DNA from: Liolophura sinensis
Lineage: Eukaryota; Mollusca; Polyplacophora; Chitonida; Chitonidae
Assembly (NCBI RefSeq): GCF_032854445.1
Contig: NC_088301.1
Coordinates: forward strand, 7,872,281 to 7,932,280
Length of the DNA: 60,000 bases
Direction of reading: 5' to 3'
Shown one piece after another: positions 51,401 to 60,000 of the stretch (the stretch's first letter is position 1; each line of letters starts with the position of its first letter). The translations under genes were made by a program, and so were the position numbers. The notes under the pieces are model-generated. The model had not been told where the DNA came from. It searched no databases and was given only the letters and a program-made list of their open reading frames with translations.

Positions 51401-54400
51401 AAACTTTTTGAATGCTAGCCTGAGTTGGCCGTTTCCTGTTTTAACTATTTGGGCTCATCCCATATTTGATTTACCTGGAGCATTACCCTAAAGAACAAAT
51501 ACATACAGTACCATCCCAACCACTGAGAAGGGTTTGGTTCACTATTCAATTATACTTGCAGTTTTTAGGAAAATTGGCTTAGATTTGCTTTCTTTGAAGA
51601 CAAAATCTTTGTAAAATATACATGTACATGTGGTCCCCTCAAAGAAGACAAATACACTGTAACTTACTGTTCCAGGATTTGAGCCAATAAGGGTTGATGT
51701 CTGAAAAATAAATCAAACACACTGAGATACATGTATTTTACTGCATACAGAACGGCTTTTATTTCAGATAAAAAGTTGCTTTTTATTCCATTTATAAGCA
51801 TTAATTAAATATGAACATTTAATGCATAATCTTGCAAAAATCATGACAGTACAAAGATTTAAATGTTTAAAAGTTACTCTGCTTCTGAGAGAAACTTGAC
51901 TGGATTTTTGAATGAACTAGGCACATGCACATGTATGAAGGAATCATTATGGGACAGAATGAATGAATAATTGGCATCTTAGCACCAGAAAGTACTGAAG
52001 TCTGATAATATTCAAAACTAAAAGAGCTTAGATCCAAAATCATGTTAAATAGAGTTGTTTATACAACATTTAAGAATGACTTCAAATATTTAACCACAAC
52101 ATCACCAGCATTGCTCTCAAACAACTGAAATACAAATGTCACATTTGAGGACGTATACTCCCCTCCCCCCACTGAGAACAAAAGTATGTTTTTAATGATG
52201 TGGACCTATTTTGTTCACTGTGCCCACATGGGAGAGCTGAGAGCCGTAGTGTATTCATCCTTTACCCCAAGCCTGCATACCTGGAGGGCTGAAGGCCTAT
52301 TTTTTTATGATGTAGACTACTAGGATGGTTCAAAACGAACCCAAACAAACCAGAACATTTAACTCTACTAAACTGATGTGTACTTCAAAGAATTCTTTTG
52401 TATAATTTCCCTGCTGTAACTTACACATATTCCTGATGTGACATTAAATGATGCAGATATGATGTCAGCTAAGGAAATTTAGCTAGAATGACATCAAAAG
52501 CATTAGAGAGCGAAGTGTCATTTGTGGCTTTATACCTCAACACACATTTGGTGGAAAAATACCTTGAAGCATCAATTAACATAATTACTGAGTACTACTT
52601 CCCCTCAATCCTCAAAGCACAAAGGCTTTACATGAACAAAACCAGCAGGGTTTAATGAACTTAATGCGCTTTTTTATACATGCATGTCAGATTAGTTGGC
52701 ATGTACCAAAAGCGTTTTCCACCCAACTGTTTGCAGGTCAAATAGGTGTCTTACCGCTAACACTGTACTTTGTTTTGTACCACTTCTCTGTCTTGTTACA
52801 AATGTCCTTGTCCTCAAAGGATTTCGACAGAATCATGATATTTGCATTGCGTGGCGTCATTTCTTCAAGGCACTCTGTTATGGTCTGTTATACAATAATC
52901 ATCAATGATTTTAGGTTAGGGTAAAATATCAAACAATAGGCATCATATGAGAAATTTAAATAATCAAAAAATTAAATAAATACATAAATAAATAGTACAT
53001 AAAACAAATACATAAATAAAAATCATTTAAAAAGAAATATACTTTCCAGTCATAGGGGTGAAGCGCTGCGGATGGTTGTGGGTTTTCCCTGGGTTCTGCC
53101 CAGGTTTCCTCCCACTATAATGCTGGTTGCCATTGTATAAGTGAAATATTCTTGAGCATGGTGTATAAAAAACGAAAAATAAGGAACCATCCCTAGCTAA
53201 ATACTATTGACAGAAATAATGCAAGTACATTTACATGAAGCCCACAGTCCAGCAGTAAATGAGTCAGGTACAGGTCAGTGGTGAAATAGAGGTGCACAAG
53301 CCCATAGTTTGCATACAGTAGTAAGTGACTCTTACTGTGTTTAGGGGGTTCAACAGGTATACTTACCCAAGACTCACAGTTCATTAGTAAGTGACTCTTA
53401 CCGTGTTTAGAGGTTCAAACAGTGTGCTTACCCAAGGTTCACGGTTCAGAAGAAAGTGACTCTTGTTGTGTTTAGGGGTTCAACTGGTGTCCTTACCCAA
53501 GGTTCATAGTTCAGTAGTAAGTGACCCTTACTGTGTTTATGGGTTTCAACAGTTGTGCTTACCCAAGGTTCATGGTTCAGTAGTAACTGACGCTTACTAA
53601 GTTAAGGGTTCAACAGTTGTGCTTACCCAAGTTCACAGTTCAGTAGTAAGTGACTCTCACAGTGTTTAGTGGTTCAACAGATGTGCTTACCCAAGGTTCA
53701 TATTCAGTAGAAAGTGACTCTCACAATGTTTAGGGGTACAACAGGTGTACTTACCCAAGGTTCATACTTCAGTAGTAAGTGACTCTTACTGTGTGTATGG
53801 GTTTCAACAAGTGTGCTTACCCAAGGTTCATAGTTCAGTAGTAACTGACGCTTACTAAGTTAAGGGCTCAACAGTTGTGCTTACCCAAGTTCACAGTTCA
53901 GTAGTAAGTGACTCTCACAGTGTTTAGTGGTTCAACAGATGTGCTTACCCAAGGTTCATGTTCAGTAGAAAGTGACTCTCACAATGTTTAGGGGTACAAC
54001 AGGTGTACTTACCCAAGGTTCATACTTCAGTAGTAAGTGACTCTTACTGTGTGTATGAGTTTCAACAAGTGTGCTTACCCAAGGTTCATAGTTCAGTAGT
54101 AATTGACTCTTCCTGTGTTTAGGGGAGGACCAGGTGTACTTACCCAAGGTTCATAGTTCAGTAGTAAGTGACTCCCACAGAGGTACAGTTTAGGTGGATA
54201 GAGCTGCATTTCTGCACACAGGTCTTCCACATTATCAGTGGGGTCACACTGAAATAAGATGAGATCACATCAAAAACACACTAACTAACCATGAATATTA
54301 TATAATGTAGGCTTGGGCTAAAAACTGTTGCTTGTGACAAAACAATCTCAGGTCAAAGGTTATAATAAAATACAACGCATTATCACATTCTACCACATGT

Positions 54401-57400
54401 AGATTCACATTGAATAATTAGTAAAATAACAATTTATAACAACATTAAAAAAATCTTTCTGCCTTTGACTTTTACAATACATGTTTAGTTGCAGTACAGT
54501 TTTAGAACATGTAACAATGAAAATTTGATCAGATTATAAAAATAAAACATGACTATACTACTCTTCAGAGCATACTGTAATTCTCCAACCTTTCTGCACG
54601 TTGGCAAGATGTCCATTCAAGCATATTCTGAAGGCATTCATCTGTGTAGATTGATAAAATTACACTTTTGTGACACCCTGAAATTGGCTAATTTAACCAA
54701 TGGAGTTTTGTCTCCAATATCAACTTATAAATGCACATAAATTGCACTGAAAGTCGCTCGTTAATATGTGAAAAGGTTGAAGAACTAGGGTACGACACAA
54801 GCCAAACTAAAATATCCTGTATGCACATCCTAGCTGTCAGCAATTAGTCTGCCAGATGTGTGTCTGAGGTATGTCACTCTGTGGACTGGTTATCCGACAC
54901 TTAATTCATTTCAGTGTGGTTTAAAGTGAGACGTGCATTCTGAACATTCTGAAAAAATGTTCTCTACTGATCAAACATCTTTGACATGGAAAAAAAGCAT
55001 CTTATTTTTTGTACTCTGTGAAGAAATATTTTTATTGACGACTGTTCTTGTCTGTTATGGGTGTACATGTGGATTTATTCTTCTGGACCACCACACATAG
55101 AGCACTAGCATGATAGTGGCTCGCTACTGGTTTGCCTGTAGTCAGCCACTGTCTTGCCTTGTGCTATACTGCTTTATAGTAACTTACTTCTTCCTGCCAT
55201 ATGAAATCAATTTCATCCACCCTTTTGATTTCGTCAAATATTTGCTTCTGGGGTCCTTCTCTTTTCAACATGGCCACATATTGGAATATACAGGTTAAAA
55301 CCTGGAGCAAGATGAGCAATGTAATATCATGACTCAAATGTAATATCATGACTCAAATGTAATATGAACATGGGAATTCATAGAGTTCATTCAACAGTTC
55401 AGTCAGGTCCAAGACTTTTGAAACTTAAAAGTGTACATGAAGTAAAGAGTAATGGGCACCTCAAATGAAAGGCAATAGAGAACTGTGAGCTAAAATACTT
55501 AAAATTATTTTTTAAATAATTAAAAGCATTTAAACAATAAAACACATATGTATATCTGTTCATATACCTCATAATAGTTAGCTAACCCCTCATCTGTTAG
55601 GGATATGGTGACAGAAAACATGGCAGTGGCAGTGTTGTGCTCAAACCCATACTCCCCTGTCCCGGCATACAGACCTAATGCCCAACACCTGCAAAAATAC
55701 CAAAGTGTTGAGTAATGTAACAATGAATTGCAATGGTTGCTTCCCTTTCAGGGCGTTCTTGTGTAATGGAAGGTACAGGTTCAATCCTGGCCATGGACAC
55801 ATAGATCCAACGGCCAGTCTCACTGTTTATAGCTGCCTTGGTGACAACAAGTCACAAACAAAACTCCTGTGGCTATTTCTTTTTTTATTTATTTGATTGG
55901 TGTTTAAAGATTTATGCCATACTCAACAATATTTCACTTATATGACATGTGGCCAGCATTGTCATTTTATGGTGGGAAGAAACCTGGCAGAACCCAGGGG
56001 GAACACAAGTCTATCTGCAGGTTGCTGCCAGACCTTCTCAGGTATGACTGAAGAAGAAGCCAGCATGACCTGGACTTGAACTCACAGCAACTGCATTGGT
56101 GAGAGGCTAATGGGTCAATGAACTGCACTAGCACGCTAACCACTGCTCCACAGAGGCCCCCTAGCACTTGTGTAGTCTTATATGTACCTTTAATGAAGAC
56201 CACTTGTCCTTCCATCAACAGGACACATATCTCTGTACGTTTGAACAAGGACCACTATTCCTTCCATCAATAGGAAACATATCTCTGTACGTTTGAACGA
56301 GGACCACTTGTCCTTCCATCAATAGGACACATATCTCTGTACGTTTGAACGAGGACCACTTGTCCTTCCATCAATAGGACACATATCTCTGTACGTCTGT
56401 ACAAGGACCACTTGTCCTTCCATCAATAGGAAACATATCTCTGTACGTTTGAACGAGGACCACTTGTCCTTCCATCAATAGGACACATATCTCTGTACGT
56501 TTGAACGAGGACCACTTGTCCTTCCATAAATAGGAAACATATCTCTGTACGTTTGAACGAGGACCACTTGTCCTTCCATCAATAGGACACATATCTCTGT
56601 ACGTTTGAACGAGGACCACTTGTCCTTCCATCAATAGGACACATATCTCTGTACGTTTGAACAAGGACCACTATTCCTTTCATCAATAGGACACATATCT
56701 CTGTACGTCTGTACGAGGACCACTTGTCCTTCCATCAATAGGACACATACGTCTGTAAGTCTGTACGAGGACCACTAGTCCTTTCATCAATAGGACACAT
56801 ATCTCTGTACGTCTGTACGAGGACCACTAGTCCTACCATCAATAGGAAACATATCTCTATACGTTGAACGAGGACCACTTGTTCTTCCATCAATAGGAAA
56901 CATATCTCTGTACATCTGTACGAGGACCATTTGTCCTTCAATCAATTGGACACATACGTCTGTAAGTCTGTACAAGGACCACTAGTCCTTCCATCAATAG
57001 GACACATATCTCTGTACGTCTGTACAAGGACAACCAGTCCTTCTATCAATAGGACACATATCTCTGTACGTCACACGTAACAAAGTTAGTTAAGCTGGTG
57101 GTATATCTCAGGCCACTTGAGTTTCCTCCACCCATGAAAATGACCACAATCTAATATGCTAAATATTCATAAGTATGCCACAACAATCAACCAATGAAAT
57201 TCACTTAACCAATTTAACAAAGTTTTCTCCAGGTGAGTCATAAGAGTTTCAAAACAATAGCTGTAAATAAAAAAACAGATACATATATATCTTACTTTTT
57301 CTTCAAGAAAGACAGAATACTTCCTTCTCCTTCATGTCCAATTAAAAACGATAAATACCCAAGCGGTTTTGTCCTGAAAAACAGGAAAACCTGTCATAAT

Positions 57401-59613
57401 ATATTCCTGACACATGGTATGATTTATGGCAAGGTACTTATAAATCAAAAATATATAAATGTATATATACAAATATATACGTTCTTGACTGAAAACTTAC
57501 CTAAAATTGTCGAGTTGTGAAGGCAGCGACCATGTAATTTCTATCTGATTTATACTCTTCACTGGAATAACTGAGAAAACAAAACAACAAAAGTATTTCA
57601 TTTATCACAGGTAACTCAATATGATTTATGATGAAATTTTATTTCCTAGCGGCTTTCATACACTAAAACAGATACATGAAGAAAAAAATAACTATGATCA
57701 TGCTTTACATTATCAATTTATAAAGCTGCTGAAAATAGTACACTGAAAAACATGTATTCTCGAAATAAAAAGAACACAGGTTACACATGTAGCTAATATG
57801 TTATATGGGGAGACAGAAACAAAGATCTAGTGAAAGAACTTTGTAACTGAAAACTGAAATTTGTTAACTTATGATCTTTAATAGCCACAAACAAAGGAGA
57901 TATGTACAAATATATTTATAGATATGCAACATAAAAAATGATAGCTAGCAGTGAAAACCAGAAAAAAAATTAAAATACATCCCTAATGAAAAGCAATCAG
58001 CATATCATATGTCTTATCACACTGGAATTTCCATCATGTAATAAAGATAGTTAGGGTATAGTACTCAACCACCACGCAACTTCCTCCTCTGCATACTAAC
58101 AAACAAAACATTCCTTACCTTTGTAAAGTTTACAGAATCGAGACTTATCAAACACCTCCTGAAACAACAACCAGTTAAAATGATTTCAAACCAAACGACA
58201 CAAAAGGCAACACAATATGTACAGGTGTGAGATTTTTTAAATGAAGAAATTCAGATGGGGTTAAAGATCTTTGCTCGCTCATTCATCTAAAGATGAAGAT
58301 ATTTCCTGGAAACAGTACTATTAATGCTGGTTTGATCATCAAATTTCTAAAAATATGAGGATATAGCAGTTCACCACAAGATAACAAGAGACCTTACAAT
58401 AACATTCATATTGTATTATTCGCATTAAAACACCATTCTACTCTACCAACTACTTACCCCTCTGTGCTTAAAGGTCTTTGGTGGTTTACCACTAAAATAC
58501 ACAAAAGATGACACATGTACACACATATATTCACTTGTAAACTAAATTTTCTTAAATCATCAACCAATGTGGATACAGCATATTGTTTTAATCCTGTGGC
58601 ACTAGTGTGAAGTATGGCCCTGAGTCAAAAACTGACTGTAACAAAACCTCTACATTGTGGCACTAGTGTGAAGTATGGCCCTGAGTCAAAAACTGACTGT
58701 AACAAAACCTCTACATTGTGGCACTAGTGTGAAGTATGGCCCTGAGTCAAAAACTGACTGTAACAAAACCTCTACATTGTGGCACTAGTGTGAAGTATGG
58801 CCCTGAGTCAAAAACTGACTATAACAGAACCTCTACATTGTTGCACTAGTGTGAAGTATGGCCCTGAGTCAAAAACTGACTATAACAGAACTTCTACATT
58901 GTTGCAATGTATATGTTTCTATTGTAACATCATTCTGCCTTCAAGGTTATGTTAGTATGATGAAATAAGAAAACAATGTTCTCCTGAATAATTAAGTGGA
59001 GGAAAATGCCTTGGGGTGAGTAGATTACATATAAATGTACTGTATGTCAGTAACATGCAAAAAGGTTGGGAAATAAAACAAAACTGGTTGAAATCAAAAA
59101 TCCATAAATTAAATTTTTCTCTGGCAAATTCAAAGTTGACACTACAATGGGTGTGGATGAGGCTAATGAAAAGTCAATAATGTGATACTCATGTAATGTA
59201 CATCTAAACTCATTATGATGTCATATTTAAATACAACTGACTGAAACAGCAACATTTCAATATACAGGAAGAGGTTACAATACTGAAAGTACATATACAT
59301 GAAACGTTAAATGTCAACATAAAAGTAACAATTATCTTTATAAACAGGAACTAAATTCTAAAAAAAAAAAACTGGGGACTGATTTCCATAATCCTTATTT
59401 TGGCTCAATTCATGATTTAAACTGTTACTGTAACAAATGTTTACTGATCTAGGAGCTGATAATGTGAAAACAAAAAAACTTCTAGGATTTAAGCATCAAA
59501 ATAAAATGGGTCCTTGATTCAAAATTGACCTTAATTTTCTAGTATTCATACTTACTTGTTAGGAATATCAGAAAAAGTTTCTGATACCCATTTTTCTAAA
59601 GTATCCAATGATT
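38069..59613 (-). CDS. NRDC: Nardilysin, C-terminal 799 codons, 25 exons (5' part beyond right edge)
   Basis: M16-family (insulinase-type) metallopeptidase; nardilysins cut on the N-terminal side of Arg in dibasic sites and also help ectodomain shedding. Exons in transcript order: 59613-59556, 58491-58458, 58158-58119, 57570-57501, 57373-57296, 55688-55568, 55301-55188, 54248-54144, 52884-52755, 51700-51668, 51163-51113, 50619-50570, 49993-49918, 49689-49638, 48375-48292, 47770-47704, 47500-47373, 46025-45866, 44938-44864, 43920-43774, 43065-42929, 42334-42244, 41257-41141, 40072-39977, 38353-38069. All are GT-AG and the 2399 bases keep one frame to TAA at 38071-38069. Diagnostic matches: SLDTLEKWVSETFSDIPNN, GHEGEGSILSFLKKKCWALG, FEHNTATAMFSVTISLTDEG, EEPCFDILRTREQLGYSV, WNEIITQNYVFDRM. 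The C-terminus CELVYLPVG...PVHKANTW fits nardilysin rather than insulin-degrading enzyme. The zinc motif and acidic domain should be upstream, so catalytic competence cannot be judged here. Confidence 0.94.
38540..38670. repeat. 45-bp tandem repeat x3 (NRDC last intron)
   Basis: catcaggattggtg(t/g)tcatg followed by atcaaaatacatgtgagtga, starting at 38546, 38591 and 38636. The copies are near identical. Confidence 0.9.
39170..39530 (-). mobile_element. SINE family 2, near full length, minus strand (NRDC intron)
   Basis: Read on the minus strand: a tRNA-like head with A-box region gatggctcagttggtagcgt, the body with gtggtagatccagtgtcatg, cggcttacttgcctttgg and gagcagtggaaatctgtcct, and a tail gttgagtacgacattaaacc then CACTCA repeats. 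Same family as 4805-5118. Confidence 0.75.
39898..39937 (-). mobile_element. SINE family 2, tail fragment, minus strand
   Basis: gtgagtgagtgggtgcttgg then ggtttaacatcgtact is the reverse complement of the family 2 3' end. It lies ~40 bases downstream of the exon 39977-40072 in the sense of transcription. Confidence 0.6.
41640..42070. mobile_element. Cluster of three SINE family 1 pieces in alternating orientation
   Basis: 41640-41697 is a minus-strand 3' end (tttatttgattggtgtttta). 41698-41897 is a plus-strand copy without the A-box region (gtgagttcaaatacagctca, tttcctcccaccataatgct, aaaacaccaatcaaataaac). 41900-42070 is a minus-strand body (attatggtgggaggagaaca, aggttgctgaccttcccaca, ccacattggtgagaggttcc). 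Insertion of one copy into another would give this layout; the inverted pieces could also form hairpins. Confidence 0.7.
42432..42484. repeat. C-rich and (CA)n microsatellite
   Basis: A run of C with few interruptions is followed by about 14 CA dinucleotides (42456-42483), in an NRDC intron. Confidence 0.9.
43310..43425 (+). mobile_element. SINE family 1, 3' part (NRDC intron)
   Basis: ccatcataatgctggccgtc, gtcgtataagtgaaatattt, ttgagtacaacataaaacac and caatcaaataaataa in family order; antisense to NRDC. Confidence 0.7.
45400..45600 (+). mobile_element. SINE family 1, near full length lacking the A-box region
   Basis: ctcaccaatgcggttgctgt (B-box region), gtccagcttatgtggcttcc, tggtttcctcccaccatatg, tggaatattcttgagtgcgg and aaaacaccaatcaaataaat. 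Antisense to NRDC. Open frames of 60-150 codons here come from the SINE. Confidence 0.75.
46575..46870. repeat. Tandem duplication, ~160 bp unit x2 (NRDC intron)
   Basis: agtcagtt(a/g)cca(a/t)ggaaac starts at 46593 and 46753. Both units continue with a cagtttaaatagga or cagtttacatagga block, an aacatgaacct or aatatgaacct block and accaaatatgaaatc-type sequence. Divergence is clear, so this is an older duplication or two copies of one dispersed repeat. Confidence 0.65.
46930..47035 (-). mobile_element. SINE family 1, 3' fragment, minus strand
   Basis: ttatttgattggagttttat, gccatactcaagaatatttc and agcattatgccaggaggaca are reverse complements of the family 1 tail and body. Confidence 0.6.
48292..48375 (-). 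CDS. NRDC: NRDC exon 48375-48292 (array-bearing acceptor)
   Basis: Encodes MVLFDLFLRLLKQNLTELAY and PADLAQL, matching the VVLFDIF...NLAEPAYEADVAQL region of nardilysin. The acceptor is ctgttgtag at 48376-48377 and the donor gtgagc. The first ~16 bases of the exon and its acceptor are repeated in tandem through more than 1 kb of the upstream intron. Confidence 0.92.
48355..49505. repeat. ~62-bp minisatellite, ~16 units, built from NRDC acceptor plus exon start
   Basis: Plus-strand unit: tatcaaacaccatcctacaa, cagggacatgttcacatcat, aaacacattgtacactccct, cc. On the minus strand this reads ccctgttgtag|gatggtgtttgata, a degraded form of the acceptor and first bases of the exon at 48375. Units recur near 48371, 48463, 48683, 48744, 48808, 48869, 48931, 48996, 49057, 49120, 49182, 49245, 49308, 49369, 49428 and 49491. 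The interval 48540-48670 is interrupted or highly degraded. The array ends ~130 bases before the preceding exon (49689-49638). Confidence 0.88.
49868..49915 (-). mobile_element. SINE family 1 tail fragment abutting an NRDC donor
   Basis: tttgatttaatttatttgac then tgttgtttaataccatac is a degraded minus-strand family 1 tail. It ends within three bases of the donor of the exon 49993-49918. Confidence 0.4.
53045..53170 (+). mobile_element. SINE family 1, 3' part (NRDC intron)
   Basis: gcggatggttgtgggttttc, cctgggttctgcccaggttt, cctcccactataatgctggt, tgaaatattcttgagcatgg. The tail is degraded. Just upstream, 52965-53035 is A/T-rich with aaataaatacat repeats. Confidence 0.7.
53226..54190. repeat. 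64-66 bp minisatellite, ~15 units, built from NRDC exon end plus donor
   Basis: The plus-strand unit contains cttacccaaggttcatagtt, cagtagtaagtgactct and a variable aca/gtgtttaggggttcaacag. On the minus strand this is gagtcacttactactgaact, atgaaccttgg then gtaag: the end of the exon 54248-54144 (SHLLLNYEPW) plus its donor. ttaccca starts at 53363, 53428, 53493, 53559, 53623, 53687, 53751, 53817, 53881, 53945, 54009, 54075 and 54140 (the real donor), and two more degraded units precede 53363. A four-unit higher-order period of 258 bases links 53623-53880 with 53881-54138. Confidence 0.93.
54144..54248 (-). CDS. NRDC: NRDC exon 54248-54144 (array-bearing donor)
   Basis: Encodes CDPTDNVEDLCAEMQLYPPK and LYLCGSHLLLNYEPW, aligning with DPVEYVENMCENMQLYP...LLFEYKPE of nardilysin. 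The donor is gtaagt at 54143. Its last ~30 bases and donor form the first unit of the array downstream. Reading through the true donor in frame meets a stop within the next unit. Confidence 0.93.
54573..54792. mobile_element. MITE-like element, family A, copy 2 (NRDC intron)
   Basis: Begins actgtaattctccaaccttt and ends gaaaaggttgaagaactagg; these ends are inverted repeats of each other. The core has caagatgtccattcaagcat, attctgaaggcatt, gacaccctgaaattggc and gttttgtctccaatatcaac, shared with copies at 9871 and 59693. Confidence 0.75.
55883..56161 (-). mobile_element. SINE family 1, near full length, minus strand (NRDC intron)
   Basis: The minus strand reads from a tRNA-like head (gtggagcagtggttagcgtg A-box region; gttgctgtgagttcaagtcc B-box region) through the body (gctggcttcttcttcag, tgcaggttgctgcc complement, catgtcatataagtgaaata) to a tail aaacaccaatcaaataaata. 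It has the same orientation as NRDC. Confidence 0.8.
56197..57072. repeat. 52-bp minisatellite, ~17 units (NRDC intron)
   Basis: Unit: ggaccacttgtccttccatc, aataggacacatatctctgt, acgtttgaacga, with period 52 (for example atctctg at 56229 and 56281). Distal units change tttgaac to ctgtac and lose some homogeneity. No match to neighbouring NRDC exons is visible. Frames of up to ~97 codons across it are repeat artefacts. Confidence 0.95.
58594..58912. repeat. 61-bp tandem repeat x5 (NRDC intron)
   Basis: Unit: tgtggcactagtgtgaagta, tggccctgagtcaaaaactg, actgtaacaaaacctctaca, t. The first three or four units are identical or nearly so; the last two share cta for ctg and caga for caaa. The homogeneity points to recent expansion. 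Confidence 0.95.
59556..59613 (-). CDS. NRDC: NRDC first exon within the window
   Basis: Encodes (E)SLDTLEKWVSETFSDIPN(N), with two leading bases that complete a codon from an upstream exon off the window. The acceptor is ctttttttttttcag and the donor gtaagt. No further NRDC exon is visible between 59614 and 60000. Confidence 0.88.
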
Positions 59614-59692
59614 CTGAAAAAAAAAAGTCCATAAAATGCATGTAGTTCAATTTGCCAATAGTGCATGCATAAATTAGTTGAAATGAACAGTA

Positions 59693-59915
59693 CTGTAATT
59701 CTTCAACCTTTTTGTATGTTTGCAAGATGTTTGTTTAAGCATATTCTGAGGGCACTACTCTGTGTAGAACAATAAAGTAATACTTTTTGTGAAGCCCGAA
59801 AATTAGCCAACCCAATAGGCATAGTTTTGTCTCCAAAATCAAATTTGAAATGTCCATAAATGGTGCTGAAAGCTGCTCTTTCATCTGCGAAAAGGTTTAA
59901 GCAAAAGGGTAGTAT
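59693..59915. mobile_element. MITE-like element, family A, copy 3 (NRDC intron)
   Basis: Begins ctgtaattcttcaacctttt and ends gcgaaaaggtttaagcaaaa, which are inverted to each other. The core shares caagatgtttgtttaagcat, attctgagggcactactctg and gttttgtctccaaaatcaaa with the other two copies. Confidence 0.75.
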
Positions 59916-60000
59916 GAATGGGTAACTTCATTAGATCATTTTTAGTGATTTATTTCTTTATTTCATTTTTGATGGGTAGAGAAAATCGAAGTGCCCAAGG

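Noticed and set aside
53226-54190. Regular 64-66 bp repeats considered as a CRISPR-like array.
   Set aside because: Units are directly adjacent with no unique spacers, derive from an exon edge, and the DNA is clearly from an animal.
59940-60000. Similarity between the right edge (tagagaaaatcgaagtgccc) and 46130-46160 (tggaggaaattggagtaccc), perhaps another SINE family.
   Set aside because: Too little of the right-hand copy lies in the window to define an element.

Overview
This 60 kb window is nuclear DNA from an invertebrate animal. It holds three conserved, intron-rich metazoan genes with standard GT-AG introns, many SINE-like repeats, short terminal-inverted-repeat elements and minisatellites. 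One SINE family ends in an ACACCAATCAAATAAATAAA-like tail and another in a CCCCAAGCACTCACTCACTC-like tail. From memory these resemble repeats of marine lophotrochozoans, most likely a mollusc. That assignment is an inference; nothing else in the window fixes the species.

Layout: (1) 435-4170, minus strand: the first five coding exons of HDAC3, the class I histone deacetylase, running off the left edge. (2) 8752-32894, plus strand: a complete 25-exon GLDC gene for the mitochondrial glycine decarboxylase P-protein. The joined exons stay in frame and give 1020 residues, which I recall as the human length. (3) 38069-59613, minus strand: the last 25 coding exons of nardilysin (NRDC), an M16 metallopeptidase. 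Its N-terminal part, including the acidic domain and the zinc motif, lies beyond the right edge. HDAC3 and GLDC are head to head about 4.6 kb apart. GLDC and NRDC converge tail to tail about 5.2 kb apart. The three proteins act in different places (nuclear deacetylation, mitochondrial glycine cleavage, dibasic-site peptide cleavage), so nothing suggests a shared pathway.

The most unusual signal is structural. Four of the large tandem arrays are built from an exon edge plus its splice site: the HDAC3 exon 3 acceptor (7 units of about 55 bp), the GLDC exon 8 donor (about 1.45 kb of array), an NRDC donor at 54144 (about 15 units of 64-66 bp with a 258-bp higher-order period), and an NRDC acceptor at 48375 (about 16 units of about 62 bp). 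In each, the intron next to a real exon is filled with degraded copies of that exon's end, and most copies keep the GT or AG. Other arrays (36, 52, 61 and 45 bp units) show no visible exon origin. Other notable points are a four-residue gap next to the PLP-binding lysine of GLDC, three long inverted repeats, two families of short inverted-repeat elements, and SINEs nested inside one another.
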